Shown: in pieces, positions 1-5,704 of the stretch
How positions within the stretch are numbered: the first letter of the stretch is position 1
Layout: the number at the start of each line of letters is the position of its first letter
NCBI GenBank assembly: GCA_018716795.1
Contig: DVJK01000171.1
Location: forward strand, 1-7,072
Direction: 5' to 3'
Source of the DNA: Candidatus Scatomorpha merdipullorum
GTDB taxonomy: Bacteria > Bacillota > Clostridia > Oscillospirales > Oscillospiraceae
DNA: 7,072 nucleotides
The notes under the pieces: generated by a model
What the model saw: the letters and a program-made list of their open reading frames with translations, nothing else
Told to the model about the DNA's origin: nothing
The model's database searches: none
Translations under genes and position numbers: made by a program

Positions 1-266
1 TTTGCGGCGGCGGGCTTTTTGGCGGCGGAGGCGGTCTTCGCCGCGGCGGAGGTTTTCTTGGCCGCCGCGGGCTTCTTGGCCTCGGCGGCGGGCTTTTTGG
101 CCGCGGAGGCGCCCTTCTTCGCCGTGGAAGCGGGCTTCTTGGCGGCGGGAGCCTTTTCGGCGGCGGGAGCGGCCTTTTCGGCGGGCTTCTCCGCGGGTTT
201 TTCAGCCGGGGCCGGGGCGGCCTGGACGGCGCCGGTCTCGGTGGTTTCGGCTTTCTTACGTGGCAT
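1..266 (-). CDS. Lys/Ala/Pro-rich histone H1-like protein, 5' part (partial)
   Basis: Read on the minus strand, an ATG at 266-264 opens a frame of 88 codons with no stop up to the left edge. It begins MPRKKAETTETGAVQ and then becomes a low-complexity tail of AEKP, AAKKP and SAAKK units, rich in Ala, Lys and Pro and with no aromatic residues. A Shine-Dalgarno site AAGGA (complement of 276-280) lies 9 bases upstream of the ATG, and a promoter is visible further up. Such basic, disordered tails occur on histone H1-like DNA-binding proteins, on extended HU or ribosomal proteins, and on some small Clostridial proteins of unknown function (the DUF6465 type is one possibility). The folded part that would decide lies outside the window, so no function is assigned. 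The opposite strand is also open over this stretch, but only because the gene is built of GCC, AAG and CCC codons. Confidence 0.8.
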   Translation of the reverse strand, partial: MPRKKAETTETGAVQAAPAPAEKPAEKPAEKAAPAAEKAPAAKKPASTAKKGASAAKKPAAEAKKPAAAKKTSAAAKTASAAKKPAAA

Positions 267-357
267 GACGAATCATCCTTTCAATTGTCGCGGCGTTGGG
301 AGCGAGGGCGGCCTTGCGCCGGAGAGATATGTATGCGTCCCAAGCCATCATCAAAGC

Positions 358-401
358 GCATTTGCGCGGCAAATGCCCGGGCGCCCTGCGCCCGTCCGGG
401 C
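358..401 (-). other. GC-rich hairpins in the leader of the Lys/Ala-rich gene
   Basis: Within the predicted leader there is a perfect 8-bp inverted repeat, GCATTTGC/GCAAATGC (358-365 and 369-376, loop of 3). Next to it is a perfect 7-bp repeat, CGGGCGC/GCGCCCG (378-384 and 388-394, loop of 3). GCCCGG at 375-380 can instead pair with CCGGGC at 396-401, so alternative folds are possible. No T-run follows on either strand, so a simple terminator is unlikely. I recognise no known riboswitch or ribosomal-protein leader. Confidence 0.45.
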
Positions 402-412
402 ACAGCCCGGAG

Positions 413-473
413 CTCGGGGATATTATACCACATATCCGCGCAAAGGAAAAGCCTGGTCTGTAAATATCCCGAG
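413..473. repeat. Imperfect inverted repeat around the minus-strand promoter
   Basis: CTCGGGGATATTA at 413-425 and TAAATATCCCGAG at 461-473 are near-perfect inverted copies, differing by small insertions. They lie about 35 bases apart. The left arm covers the -10 box and predicted start of the minus-strand promoter, and the right arm lies just upstream of its -35 region. The placement would suit a pair of operator half-sites, but no binding protein is identifiable here. Confidence 0.35.
422..450 (-). promoter_or_regulatory. Extended -10 promoter for the Lys/Ala-rich gene
   Basis: On the minus strand a perfect TATAAT (427-422) is preceded by TGG (430-428), giving the extended -10 pattern TGnTATAAT. 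The -35 at 17 bases spacing is weak (TTTTCC, 450-445), as is common with an extended -10. Transcription would start near 415 and give a leader of about 150 bases before the ATG at 266. The call is from pattern only. Confidence 0.6.
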
Positions 474-523
474 AAAAAATAAAATTCTCCCAGAGCGGCG
501 CGGCTTTCGACGCGAAGAGCCCC

Positions 524-548
524 GCGCGGAAAGGGCGAAATTCCGCGC
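524..548. repeat. Perfect 8-bp inverted repeat abutting the -35 of the transporter promoter
   Basis: GCGCGGAA (524-531) and TTCCGCGC (541-548) are perfect inverted copies separated by 9 bases. The right arm ends exactly where the TTGAAT -35 box begins. It could be an operator or simply GC-rich symmetry. No regulator gene lies beside it. Confidence 0.35.
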
Positions 549-577
549 TTGAATTTGCCCGCGCGCGGTGAGATAAT
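549..577 (+). promoter_or_regulatory. Sigma-70 promoter of the MATE-lplA operon
   Basis: TTGAAT (549-554), a 17-base spacer, and GATAAT (572-577) match the -35 and -10 consensus at 4/6 and 5/6 positions. The predicted start near 584 leaves a leader of about 33 bases to the transporter start. One TGAGA (569-573) overlaps the -10, as at other sites in the window, but a single 5-mer may be chance. Confidence 0.65.
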
Positions 578-616
578 AATACGGTCGATTACGAGAGAAA
601 GCCCGGTGGAACAGTT

Positions 617-2014
617 TTGAGCAGGATAAGGGAAAAACCGTCGCGGGAGGCCGTGTTCAGCACGCTGCCCGTGCCTCGGGCGCTGTGGGTTATGATACTG
701 CCCTCGGTGCTCAGCCAGCTCATAGTGCTTATATACAACATGGCCGACACCTTCTATGTGGCCCAGACGGACAATCCGGACATGGTGGCGGCCGCCTCGC
801 TCATACTGCCCGTGTTCAACATCTGCCTGTGCCTGGCGGGCCTCGCGGGCGCGGGCGGCGGCTCGCTCATATCCCGCCTGCTCGGGCAGGGCAGGCAGGA
901 CGAGGCGCGGCGCGTGGGCGTCTTCTCCATCTACCTCGGCGCGGGCATAGCGGCGCTCTTCTCCCTGCTCGCGGGCGTCCTCATGCGGCCGCTGCTCGGC
1001 CTGCTCGGCGCGAACGAGGACACCTTTGAGTACGCGCGGCAGTACGCCGTCTGCGTCATAGTCGCGGGCGGGGCGCCGACGGTGCTCTCAAACGTGCTCG
1101 CGAACCTCATTCGCAGCGTGGGCCGCTCGACGGCGGCGGGCTTCGGCATAATGCTCGGCGGCGTGCTGAACATCGCGCTCGACCCGCTCTTCATGTTCGT
1201 GCTGCTGCCCGAGGGGCAGGAGGTCTTCGGCGCGGGCGCGGCGACCTGCCTTTCAAACTGCGTGTCCTGCGCCTACTTCATCGCGGTCGTGCTGCGCTCC
1301 GGGCGAGGGGCCGTTATCACCTTCAACCCGCGCGCGGGGCGTCCCTCGCGCGAGAGCGTGGCGGGCGTCTTCGCCGTGGGCCTGCCCTCGGCGGTCACGA
1401 CCTTCCTCTTCGACCTCGACTACGTGATTCTCGACAGGCTGATGGTCTCCTACCACAACCTCGCCCTCGCGGCCATAGGCATCGTGCTCAAGGTGGAGCG
1501 CTTCCCGCTCAACGTCGGCGTGGGCATCTGCCAGGGCATGATGCCCCTCGCGGGCTTCAACTACTCCGCGGGGAACGCAAAGCGGCTTCGGGATATCATA
1601 CGCCTGTCCCTGGGCGCGGGCCTCGTGATTGCGGCGGCGAGCATCGCGCTCTACGAGCTCTTCGCGCCGGAGCTCATGCGCCTCTTCCTCGAGGGCGGCG
1701 AGGCCGTGTCGCTCGGCGCGAGCTTCCTGCGCGTGCGCGTGCTGGCGACGCCGCTGATGTTCATAAGCTTCTTCACGGTCTACCTCTTCCAGGCCCTGGG
1801 CAAGGGCGGCACGGCCACGGGCCTGGCCGTCGTGCGCTGGCTGGGCTTCAACATCCCTATGCTGTATGCTTTGAACGCCGCCTTCGGGATGTACGGCCTC
1901 GTCTGGTCGCAGGTGACGGCGGACAGCCTGACCGCGCTGGTCTCGCTCGCCGTATATCTCAAGCTGCGCCCGCCCCTGCTGCGCGGAGGGCGGCTTCCGG
2001 CAAAGGAGGGCTGA
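617..2014 (+). CDS. MATE-family multidrug/cation efflux transporter
   Basis: A 465-residue, very hydrophobic protein of the usual MATE length, consistent with about 12 membrane helices in two bundles. Family signatures visible are IYNMADTFYVAQ (39-50), the Gly-rich GGGSLISRLLGQG (80-92), LNIALDPLFMF (184-194) and FNYSAGN (314-320). MATE proteins in the inner membrane export drugs or metabolites in exchange for Na+ or H+. The substrate cannot be read from sequence. The start is a TTG at 617, chosen because GGTGGA (605-610) lies 6 bases upstream. The next ATG in frame, at residue 26, would cut off the conserved N-terminal stretch. It is the first gene after the promoter at 549-577 and is followed one base later by lplA, so the two are surely co-transcribed. 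Whether the transporter serves lipoate or acetoin metabolism is unknown. Confidence 0.9.
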   Translation: MSRIREKPSREAVFSTLPVPRALWVMILPSVLSQLIVLIYNMADTFYVAQTDNPDMVAAASLILPVFNICLCLAGLAGAGGGSLISRLLGQGRQDEARRVGVFSIYLGAGIAALFSLLAGVLMRPLLGLLGANEDTFEYARQYAVCVIVAGGAPTVLSNVLANLIRSVGRSTAAGFGIMLGGVLNIALDPLFMFVLLPEGQEVFGAGAATCLSNCVSCAYFIAVVLRSGRGAVITFNPRAGRPSRESVAGVFAVGLPSAVTTFLFDLDYVILDRLMVSYHNLALAAIGIVLKVERFPLNVGVGICQGMMPLAGFNYSAGNAKRLRDIIRLSLGAGLVIAAASIALYELFAPELMRLFLEGGEAVSLGASFLRVRVLATPLMFISFFTVYLFQALGKGGTATGLAVVRWLGFNIPMLYALNAAFGMYGLVWSQVTADSLTALVSLAVYLKLRPPLLRGGRLPAKEG

Positions 2015-2015
2015 C

Positions 2016-2996
2016 ATGCTCGGCTATTACGAAACCCAAAGCCTTGACCCCTGCTTCAACCTCGCCTTCGAGGAGCAGCTGCTGGAGACGGTGCGCTCCG
2101 GCGAGCTGCTCATGCTCTGGCAGAACGACAGAACGGCGGTCATAGGCCTCAACCAGAACGCCGCCGAGGAGGTGGACGCCGAGGCCGCGAAGCGCCTGGG
2201 CGTCACGGTGGTGCGGCGCATGACGGGCGGCGGCGCGGTGTACCACGACCTCGGGAACCTCAACTACTCCTTCATAACCGACGCCGGCGACGCCGCGGAG
2301 CTGAGCTTCGAGCGCTTCACCGCGCCGGTCTGCGCCGCGCTCGGAAGTCTCGGTGTGCCCGCCGAGGCCACGGGCCGCAACGACATAACCGTGCGCGGCC
2401 TCAAGGTCAGCGGCACCGCGCGCAGGCTGTACGCCGGGCGCATACTCCACCACGGAACGCTGCTCTTCCGGACCGACCGCGAGACGATGTCCGCCGTGCT
2501 CAGGCCGGACGGCTCCAAGTTCAGCGGCAAGGCCGCGAAATCCGTCCGCGCCCGCGTGGGGCAGATTTGCAGCTTCCTGCCCGAGGGCACGACGCTCGAG
2601 GGCTTCAAGGCCGAGCTCCTGCGCGCCCTCGCGCCGGAGGGGCTAGAGCGGCGGAGCCTTGACGCCGCGGCCCTCCGGGAGGTGGAGCGCCGCGCGGAGA
2701 AATACCGCTCCTGGGACTGGACCTGGGCGCGCTCGCCCGACTTCGGCTTTAAGAGCTCGCGCCGCTTCCCGGCGGGGAGCCTCACGGTCTCGCTCGACGT
2801 CTCGGGCGGCGTGATACGCGGCGCCGCCCTGAGCGGGGATTTCCTCGCCGCCGTGCCCGCCGGGCCGCTGCTCGAGGGGCTGCGCGGCGCGAGGTTTGAA
2901 AGGGAGGCCGTCCGCAAGGCGGTCGAGGGCCTCGACCTTGCGAATATCCTCGGCGGGATAGGGCTCGAGGAGCTGCTTAGCCTGATATTCGACTGA
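2016..2996 (+). CDS. lplA: Lipoate-protein ligase A
   Basis: A 326-residue enzyme that activates lipoate with ATP and transfers it to the lipoyl lysine of E2 or GcvH proteins in the cytoplasm. The catalytic domain shows RRMTGGGAVYHDLGNLNYS (67-85), the Arg/Gly-rich loop that binds lipoyl-AMP. It also shows LKVSG with the expected active-site lysine (K130), and HHGTLL (145-150). From about residue 233 (WDWTWARSPDF) the protein matches the small C-terminal lipoate-ligase domain, so it looks like a full-length, self-sufficient LplA. AAAGGAGGG (2002-2010) lies 5 bases before the ATG and inside the end of the transporter gene. The single-base gap between stop and start suggests translational coupling. 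The neighbouring acetoin dehydrogenase operon implies that the likely client is the AcoC E2 subunit. No lipA or lipB is present here. Confidence 0.95.
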   Translation: MLGYYETQSLDPCFNLAFEEQLLETVRSGELLMLWQNDRTAVIGLNQNAAEEVDAEAAKRLGVTVVRRMTGGGAVYHDLGNLNYSFITDAGDAAELSFERFTAPVCAALGSLGVPAEATGRNDITVRGLKVSGTARRLYAGRILHHGTLLFRTDRETMSAVLRPDGSKFSGKAAKSVRARVGQICSFLPEGTTLEGFKAELLRALAPEGLERRSLDAAALREVERRAEKYRSWDWTWARSPDFGFKSSRRFPAGSLTVSLDVSGGVIRGAALSGDFLAAVPAGPLLEGLRGARFEREAVRKAVEGLDLANILGGIGLEELLSLIFD

Positions 2997-3093
2997 GAAT
3001 TTTTGCACGGTTACCGGCAAATGCCCCAAATCCGTCTCAGCTTTTTTGTCTCAAGCGCCAAAATCCTGAGAAAATCTCCGAACTTGCTTGAGA
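2994..3093. promoter_or_regulatory. Cluster of TCTCA/TGAGA half-sites upstream of acoR
   Basis: The stretch from the lplA stop to the acoR promoter holds TGAGA at 2994, 3067 and 3089 and TCTCA at 3035 and 3049. The longer word TCTCAAGC occurs at 3049-3056 and, inverted, at 3086-3093 on top of the -35 box. The same words crowd the aco operon control region, suggesting sites for one regulator, most simply the adjacent AcoR homologue acting on its own gene. Half-site spacing here is irregular, so the exact operator is uncertain. Confidence 0.55.
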
Positions 3094-3116
3094 TATGCGG
3101 CGCAAGCGCATATAAT
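3088..3116 (+). promoter_or_regulatory. Near-consensus sigma-70 promoter of acoR
   Basis: TTGAGA (3088-3093; 5/6 of TTGACA), a 17-base spacer, and a perfect TATAAT (3111-3116). The predicted start is near 3123, about 50 bases before the acoR ATG. The -35 box contains a TGAGA half-site, so a protein bound there would compete with or directly contact RNA polymerase. The elements and spacing are the same as in the aco operon promoter at 5278-5306. Confidence 0.75.
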
Positions 3117-3125
3117 AATCACGCC

Positions 3126-3153
3126 GGGCGCGCCTCATCGGCGCGCCCTTTTT
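3126..3153 (+). terminator. Terminator-like hairpin in the acoR leader
   Basis: GGGCGCGCC (3126-3134) and GGCGCGCCC (3140-3148) form a perfect 9-bp stem with a 5-base loop, followed by five T's (3149-3153). This is intrinsic-terminator architecture. It lies downstream of the predicted acoR start point (about 3123) and 10 bases before the acoR Shine-Dalgarno site. It may stop transcripts coming from lplA, attenuate acoR, or protect the 5' end of the acoR mRNA. Confidence 0.65.
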
Positions 3154-3175
3154 GCACAATTCGGAGGGGCAATAT

Positions 3176-5125
3176 ATGAAGGATCAACGCAGGCTTGAGG
3201 AGATATGGGCGAAGTTCGTCTATGAAAACGAGCTCGACCCGAGCGTGCAGCCCGCCGTGGCCGACGGCTGGCGGCGCTGCAAGGAGGCCGGAGTCAACCC
3301 GATAGGCGGCAGGGGCCGCCGCGTGGACGACGAGGTGTTCGAGAGCATACGGGAGGCCAACGCGGGGCTTATAGACGCGGCGATGCCGATTATGCAGAGT
3401 GTCTTCGACATTGTCCGCCGCACGGGCTTCCTCATGGTGCTGACCGACGGCGCGGGCTACGTGCTCGAGACGATGGGCGACGAGCGCATCATGGCCAAGA
3501 GCGGCGACCTGCGCTTCGTGCCCGGCGCGCTCTGGGATAACGCCAGCGTCGGCACGAACGCGATAAGCGTCGCGCTCGACTCCAACACAGCCATACAGAT
3601 GGCCGGCGCGGAGCACTACTGCCGCACGCACCACGCCTGGACCTGCTCCGCCGCGCCGATACACGGCGAGGGCGGCGAGGTCATAGGCTGCCTCAACATG
3701 TCCGGTGACGCAGCGGACGTCCACGACCACACCCTGGCCGTCGTGCTCTCGGCGGCGATAGGCATAGAGGGCAAGCTCTCGATACAGCGCAACGCCGAGC
3801 TCATGCGCTCCGCGCTCGAGGGCAGCGCGGACGGCATCGTCCTCCTGGGCGACGGGTACAGGCCCGTCTGGTCGAACAGCGCCGCGCGCAAGCTCCTGGG
3901 CATGGACCCCGCCGGGCTCTCCGGCCTCGACTTCCGGAGCCTGCTGCCCGACGTGGACTGGGCCGCGCGCGACTGGCTGCGCGGCGGCAGCTTCACCGAC
4001 GACGTGCGCGTCAAGACCTCGGACGGCGTCGTGCGCTGTTCGGCGGCGATAACGCAGTCGCCGGCCCTCGGCTCGCACACCATAAACGTCACGCTCAAGA
4101 AGCAGAAGCACGTCCTCGCCACGGTCAACAAGCTCAGCGGCAACCGCGCGGTGTACACCTTTGACGACATCTTCACCGCCGACCCCGCGATGAAGAAGAC
4201 CACCGCCCTCGCCGCGCGCTACGCCCACTACGACGGGAATATCCTGATAGAGGGCGAATCGGGCACGGGCAAGGAGCTGCTGGCCCAGGCCATACACAAC
4301 GCCGGAAGCCGCTCCGGCGGGCCCTTCGTCGCCGTCAACTGCGCCTCGCTGCACCGGGATATGCTCGAGCAGGAGCTCTTCGGCTGCGAGTCCGGCGCCC
4401 TGCCCGGCGGGGCGAGGCAGGACGGCGCGCCCGGCAAGTTCGAGCTCGCGCGCGGCGGCACGCTCTTCCTCGACGAGATAAGCGACATCCCCATCGAGTT
4501 CCAGGCCAAGCTCCTGCGCGCCGTGGAGACGCACCGCATCCTGCGCATAGGCGGCACGCAGGAGATAGAGCTGGACATACGCATCATCGCCTCGACGAAC
4601 CGCCGCCTGGGCGAGCTGGCCGCCTCCGGGGCCTTCCGCGACGACCTCTTTTACCGGCTGAACGTCCTGCGCCTCGAGATACCGCCCCTGCGCCGCCGTC
4701 CCGGCGACATACGCATCTGCGCCGAGCGCTTCCTCGAGCGGCTCAACCGCGCCGACCCGGCCCAGAGCAAGACGATGAGCGAGGACTTCCTCGAGGGCCT
4801 CGCGGGCTACGACTGGCCCGGGAACGTCCGCGAGCTGCAAAACGGCGTCGAGCGCGCCTTCTACTCCACGGCCGAGCCCGTCCTCGGCGGGCAGAGCCTC
4901 GCCCTGGCCATACCGGAGCCCGCCGCGGCGAAGCAGGAGGCCGCCCACGGCGGCGTGCGGGAGCATGGCGAGGTCCTCGCCGCGCTCACCCTCTGCGGCG
5001 GCGATGTGGAGCAGGCCGCAGGCCGCCTCGGCGTCAGCCGCGCGACGCTCTACCGGCAGATAAAGCGCCTCGGCATAGACGTCAAGGCCCTGCGCCATTC
5101 CGTCTCAAATCTCAGCGAAGGCTGA
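3176..5125 (+). CDS. acoR: AcoR-type Fis-family activator with a degenerate GAFTGA loop
   Basis: A 649-residue regulator of the NtrC superfamily. The ATG at 3176 is chosen because GGAGGGG (3163-3169) lies 6 bases upstream; a TTG eight codons earlier sits in the T-run of the hairpin. Residues about 60-200 form a GAF-type sensor of the AcoR kind, with SVGTNAISVAL and EHYCRTHHAWTCSAAPI. Residues about 205-310 look like PAS. The AAA+ domain (about 327-555) has Walker A GESGTGK (360-366), Walker B FLDE (431-434), an FRDDLFYRLN arginine-finger region (R488, R494) and WPGNVREL (547-554). A Fis-type HTH ends the protein (about 600-640, VSRATLYRQIKRLGI). The GAFTGA motif that contacts sigma-54 is replaced by GALPGG at 407-412, apparently with one extra Gly. 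ATP hydrolysis should be possible but sigma-54 remodelling is doubtful. The position before lin0512-acoAB points to acetoin control; the actual inducer is inferred. Confidence 0.88.
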   Translation: MKDQRRLEEIWAKFVYENELDPSVQPAVADGWRRCKEAGVNPIGGRGRRVDDEVFESIREANAGLIDAAMPIMQSVFDIVRRTGFLMVLTDGAGYVLETMGDERIMAKSGDLRFVPGALWDNASVGTNAISVALDSNTAIQMAGAEHYCRTHHAWTCSAAPIHGEGGEVIGCLNMSGDAADVHDHTLAVVLSAAIGIEGKLSIQRNAELMRSALEGSADGIVLLGDGYRPVWSNSAARKLLGMDPAGLSGLDFRSLLPDVDWAARDWLRGGSFTDDVRVKTSDGVVRCSAAITQSPALGSHTINVTLKKQKHVLATVNKLSGNRAVYTFDDIFTADPAMKKTTALAARYAHYDGNILIEGESGTGKELLAQAIHNAGSRSGGPFVAVNCASLHRDMLEQELFGCESGALPGGARQDGAPGKFELARGGTLFLDEISDIPIEFQAKLLRAVETHRILRIGGTQEIELDIRIIASTNRRLGELAASGAFRDDLFYRLNVLRLEIPPLRRRPGDIRICAERFLERLNRADPAQSKTMSEDFLEGLAGYDWPGNVRELQNGVERAFYSTAEPVLGGQSLALAIPEPAAAKQEAAHGGVREHGEVLAALTLCGGDVEQAAGRLGVSRATLYRQIKRLGIDVKALRHSVSNLSEG

Positions 5126-5179
5126 GAAAATCACAAGATATTCTCAAGCTGTGAGAAGGATTCGTCAGAATTCCTCTCA
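5103..5179. promoter_or_regulatory. Upstream activator-site cluster of the aco operon
   Basis: A perfect dyad TTCTCA-N5-TGAGAA lies at 5141-5157; its 6-5-6 geometry resembles sites of NtrC-type Fis HTH dimers. A second symmetric element, TCTCAGC-GAAG-GCTGAGA (5110-5127), spans the acoR stop codon. Further TCTCA words lie at 5103 and 5175. The TCTCA words at 5110, 5142 and 5175 are 32 and 33 bases apart, about three helical turns. The perfect dyad is centred about 165 bases upstream of the predicted aco start. No intrinsic terminator is visible after acoR: the 5110-5127 hairpin is followed by A's, not T's. Confidence 0.6.
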
Positions 5180-5257
5180 CGGCTTTGTTATTTTAATGGC
5201 AAATTGTGCATAAAGCTCAAGAGTGTTACTGCCGCTTTATGGTGAACGCTGAAAAAA

Positions 5258-5287
5258 TGAGAATAACACGTTTTAACTTGAGAATAA
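5258..5287 (+). promoter_or_regulatory. Tandem TGAGAATAA sites at the aco promoter
   Basis: The 9-base word TGAGAATAA occurs at 5258-5266 and again at 5279-5287, 21 bases apart (two helical turns, same DNA face). The second copy overlaps the -35 box of the operon promoter; the first is centred near -52. This is where a sigma-70-contacting activator or a repressor would bind. Confidence 0.55.
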
Positions 5288-5306
5288 TCCTGCGTCCGTG
5301 TATAAT
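5278..5306 (+). promoter_or_regulatory. Near-consensus sigma-70 promoter of the aco operon
   Basis: TTGAGA (5278-5283), a 17-base spacer, and TATAAT (5301-5306) give a predicted start near 5313, about 26 bases before the first gene. The hexamers and spacing are identical to those of the acoR promoter while the spacer sequences differ. No sigma-54 -24/-12 promoter (GG-N10-GC) was found in 5126-5338. Confidence 0.75.
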
Positions 5307-5338
5307 GAACCGTGTAAAGCAGCGCGGAGGTGAGAATC

Positions 5339-5698
5339 TTGAAAAAATTTATTGTCGAATTCGGAATGGGCACGGACTTCCACGGCCAGGACGTGACCAA
5401 GGCGGCGCTCAAGGCGGCGAAGGACGCCGTGTCGCGCAGCTGCCTTTGCGGCCTGGAGGAGGTCTTGAACCTGACGGATTTCAAGGAGCAGGTGTATATC
5501 CACGCGACCGTGGCCGTGACGAAGCCCGAGGAGGTCGACTGCGCCGCCGTGGCGGAGGCTTTCCCGGTGGGCACCGTGGAGGTCGAGGCCGTGCAGGGCG
5601 GGCTCCGCTGCGACGGGCTTTGCATCCCGGCCTTCGGCGACTGCGACAAGAGCATAGAGGCGGCGGTCTGCGCCGTCGAGGTGTACGTCAAGGACTGA
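5339..5698 (+). CDS. Lin0512 family protein of unknown function
   Basis: A 119-residue protein, about the full length of the Lin0512 family. It shows the family's N-terminal signature FGMGTDFHGQDVTKAALKA (8-26) and then an alternating strand/helix pattern. No signal peptide or membrane segment is visible, so it should be cytoplasmic. The start is a TTG at 5339, because GGAGG (5326-5330) lies 8 bases upstream. A GTG at 5330 overlaps that same Shine-Dalgarno site and is unlikely to be used. It is the first gene after the aco promoter and lies 71 bases before acoA, so it should be made together with acetoin dehydrogenase. It has seven cysteines (35, 37, 68, 91, 95, 102, 111), which seems many for 119 residues and could mean metal or redox chemistry. 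No biochemical role is established to my knowledge, and none is assigned here. Confidence 0.85.
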   Translation: MKKFIVEFGMGTDFHGQDVTKAALKAAKDAVSRSCLCGLEEVLNLTDFKEQVYIHATVAVTKPEEVDCAAVAEAFPVGTVEVEAVQGGLRCDGLCIPAFGDCDKSIEAAVCAVEVYVKD

Positions 5699-5704
5699 TC
5701 GCAC

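Noticed and set aside
19..552. Plus-strand open frame of 177 codons over the left edge and control region
   Set aside because: It is the shadow of the minus-strand Lys/Ala-rich gene. It lacks a Shine-Dalgarno site and continues through the divergent promoter region.
1253..2017. Long minus-strand open frame across the MATE gene
   Set aside because: Shadow frame in GC-rich coding sequence. The plus-strand MATE protein has full family motifs and a coupled downstream gene.
367..3026. Shared 12-base word CGGCAAATGCCC at 367-378 and 3015-3026
   Set aside because: One shared 12-mer is about what chance gives in a window of this size, and the flanks do not match.
3119..5098. A 659-codon open frame on the minus strand across acoR
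   Set aside because: It mirrors the GC-rich codon pattern of acoR, has no recognisable domains, and its predicted protein is repetitive Ala/Val/Arg/Glu. The plus strand encodes a clear AcoR family protein.
5110..5127. Hairpin at the acoR stop codon as an intrinsic terminator
   Set aside because: The 7-bp stem is followed by A's on the plus strand and only a short T-stretch on the minus strand. It fits better as a paired TCTCA/TGAGA site.
5197..5210. TGGCAAATTGTGCA as a sigma-54 promoter for the aco operon
   Set aside because: The GG and GC are 8 bases apart, not the required 10, and the flanking matches are partial.
5237..5255. Possible catabolite-repression (cre) site around TGGTGAACGCTGAAA
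   Set aside because: It fails at conserved positions of the cre consensus in every alignment tried.
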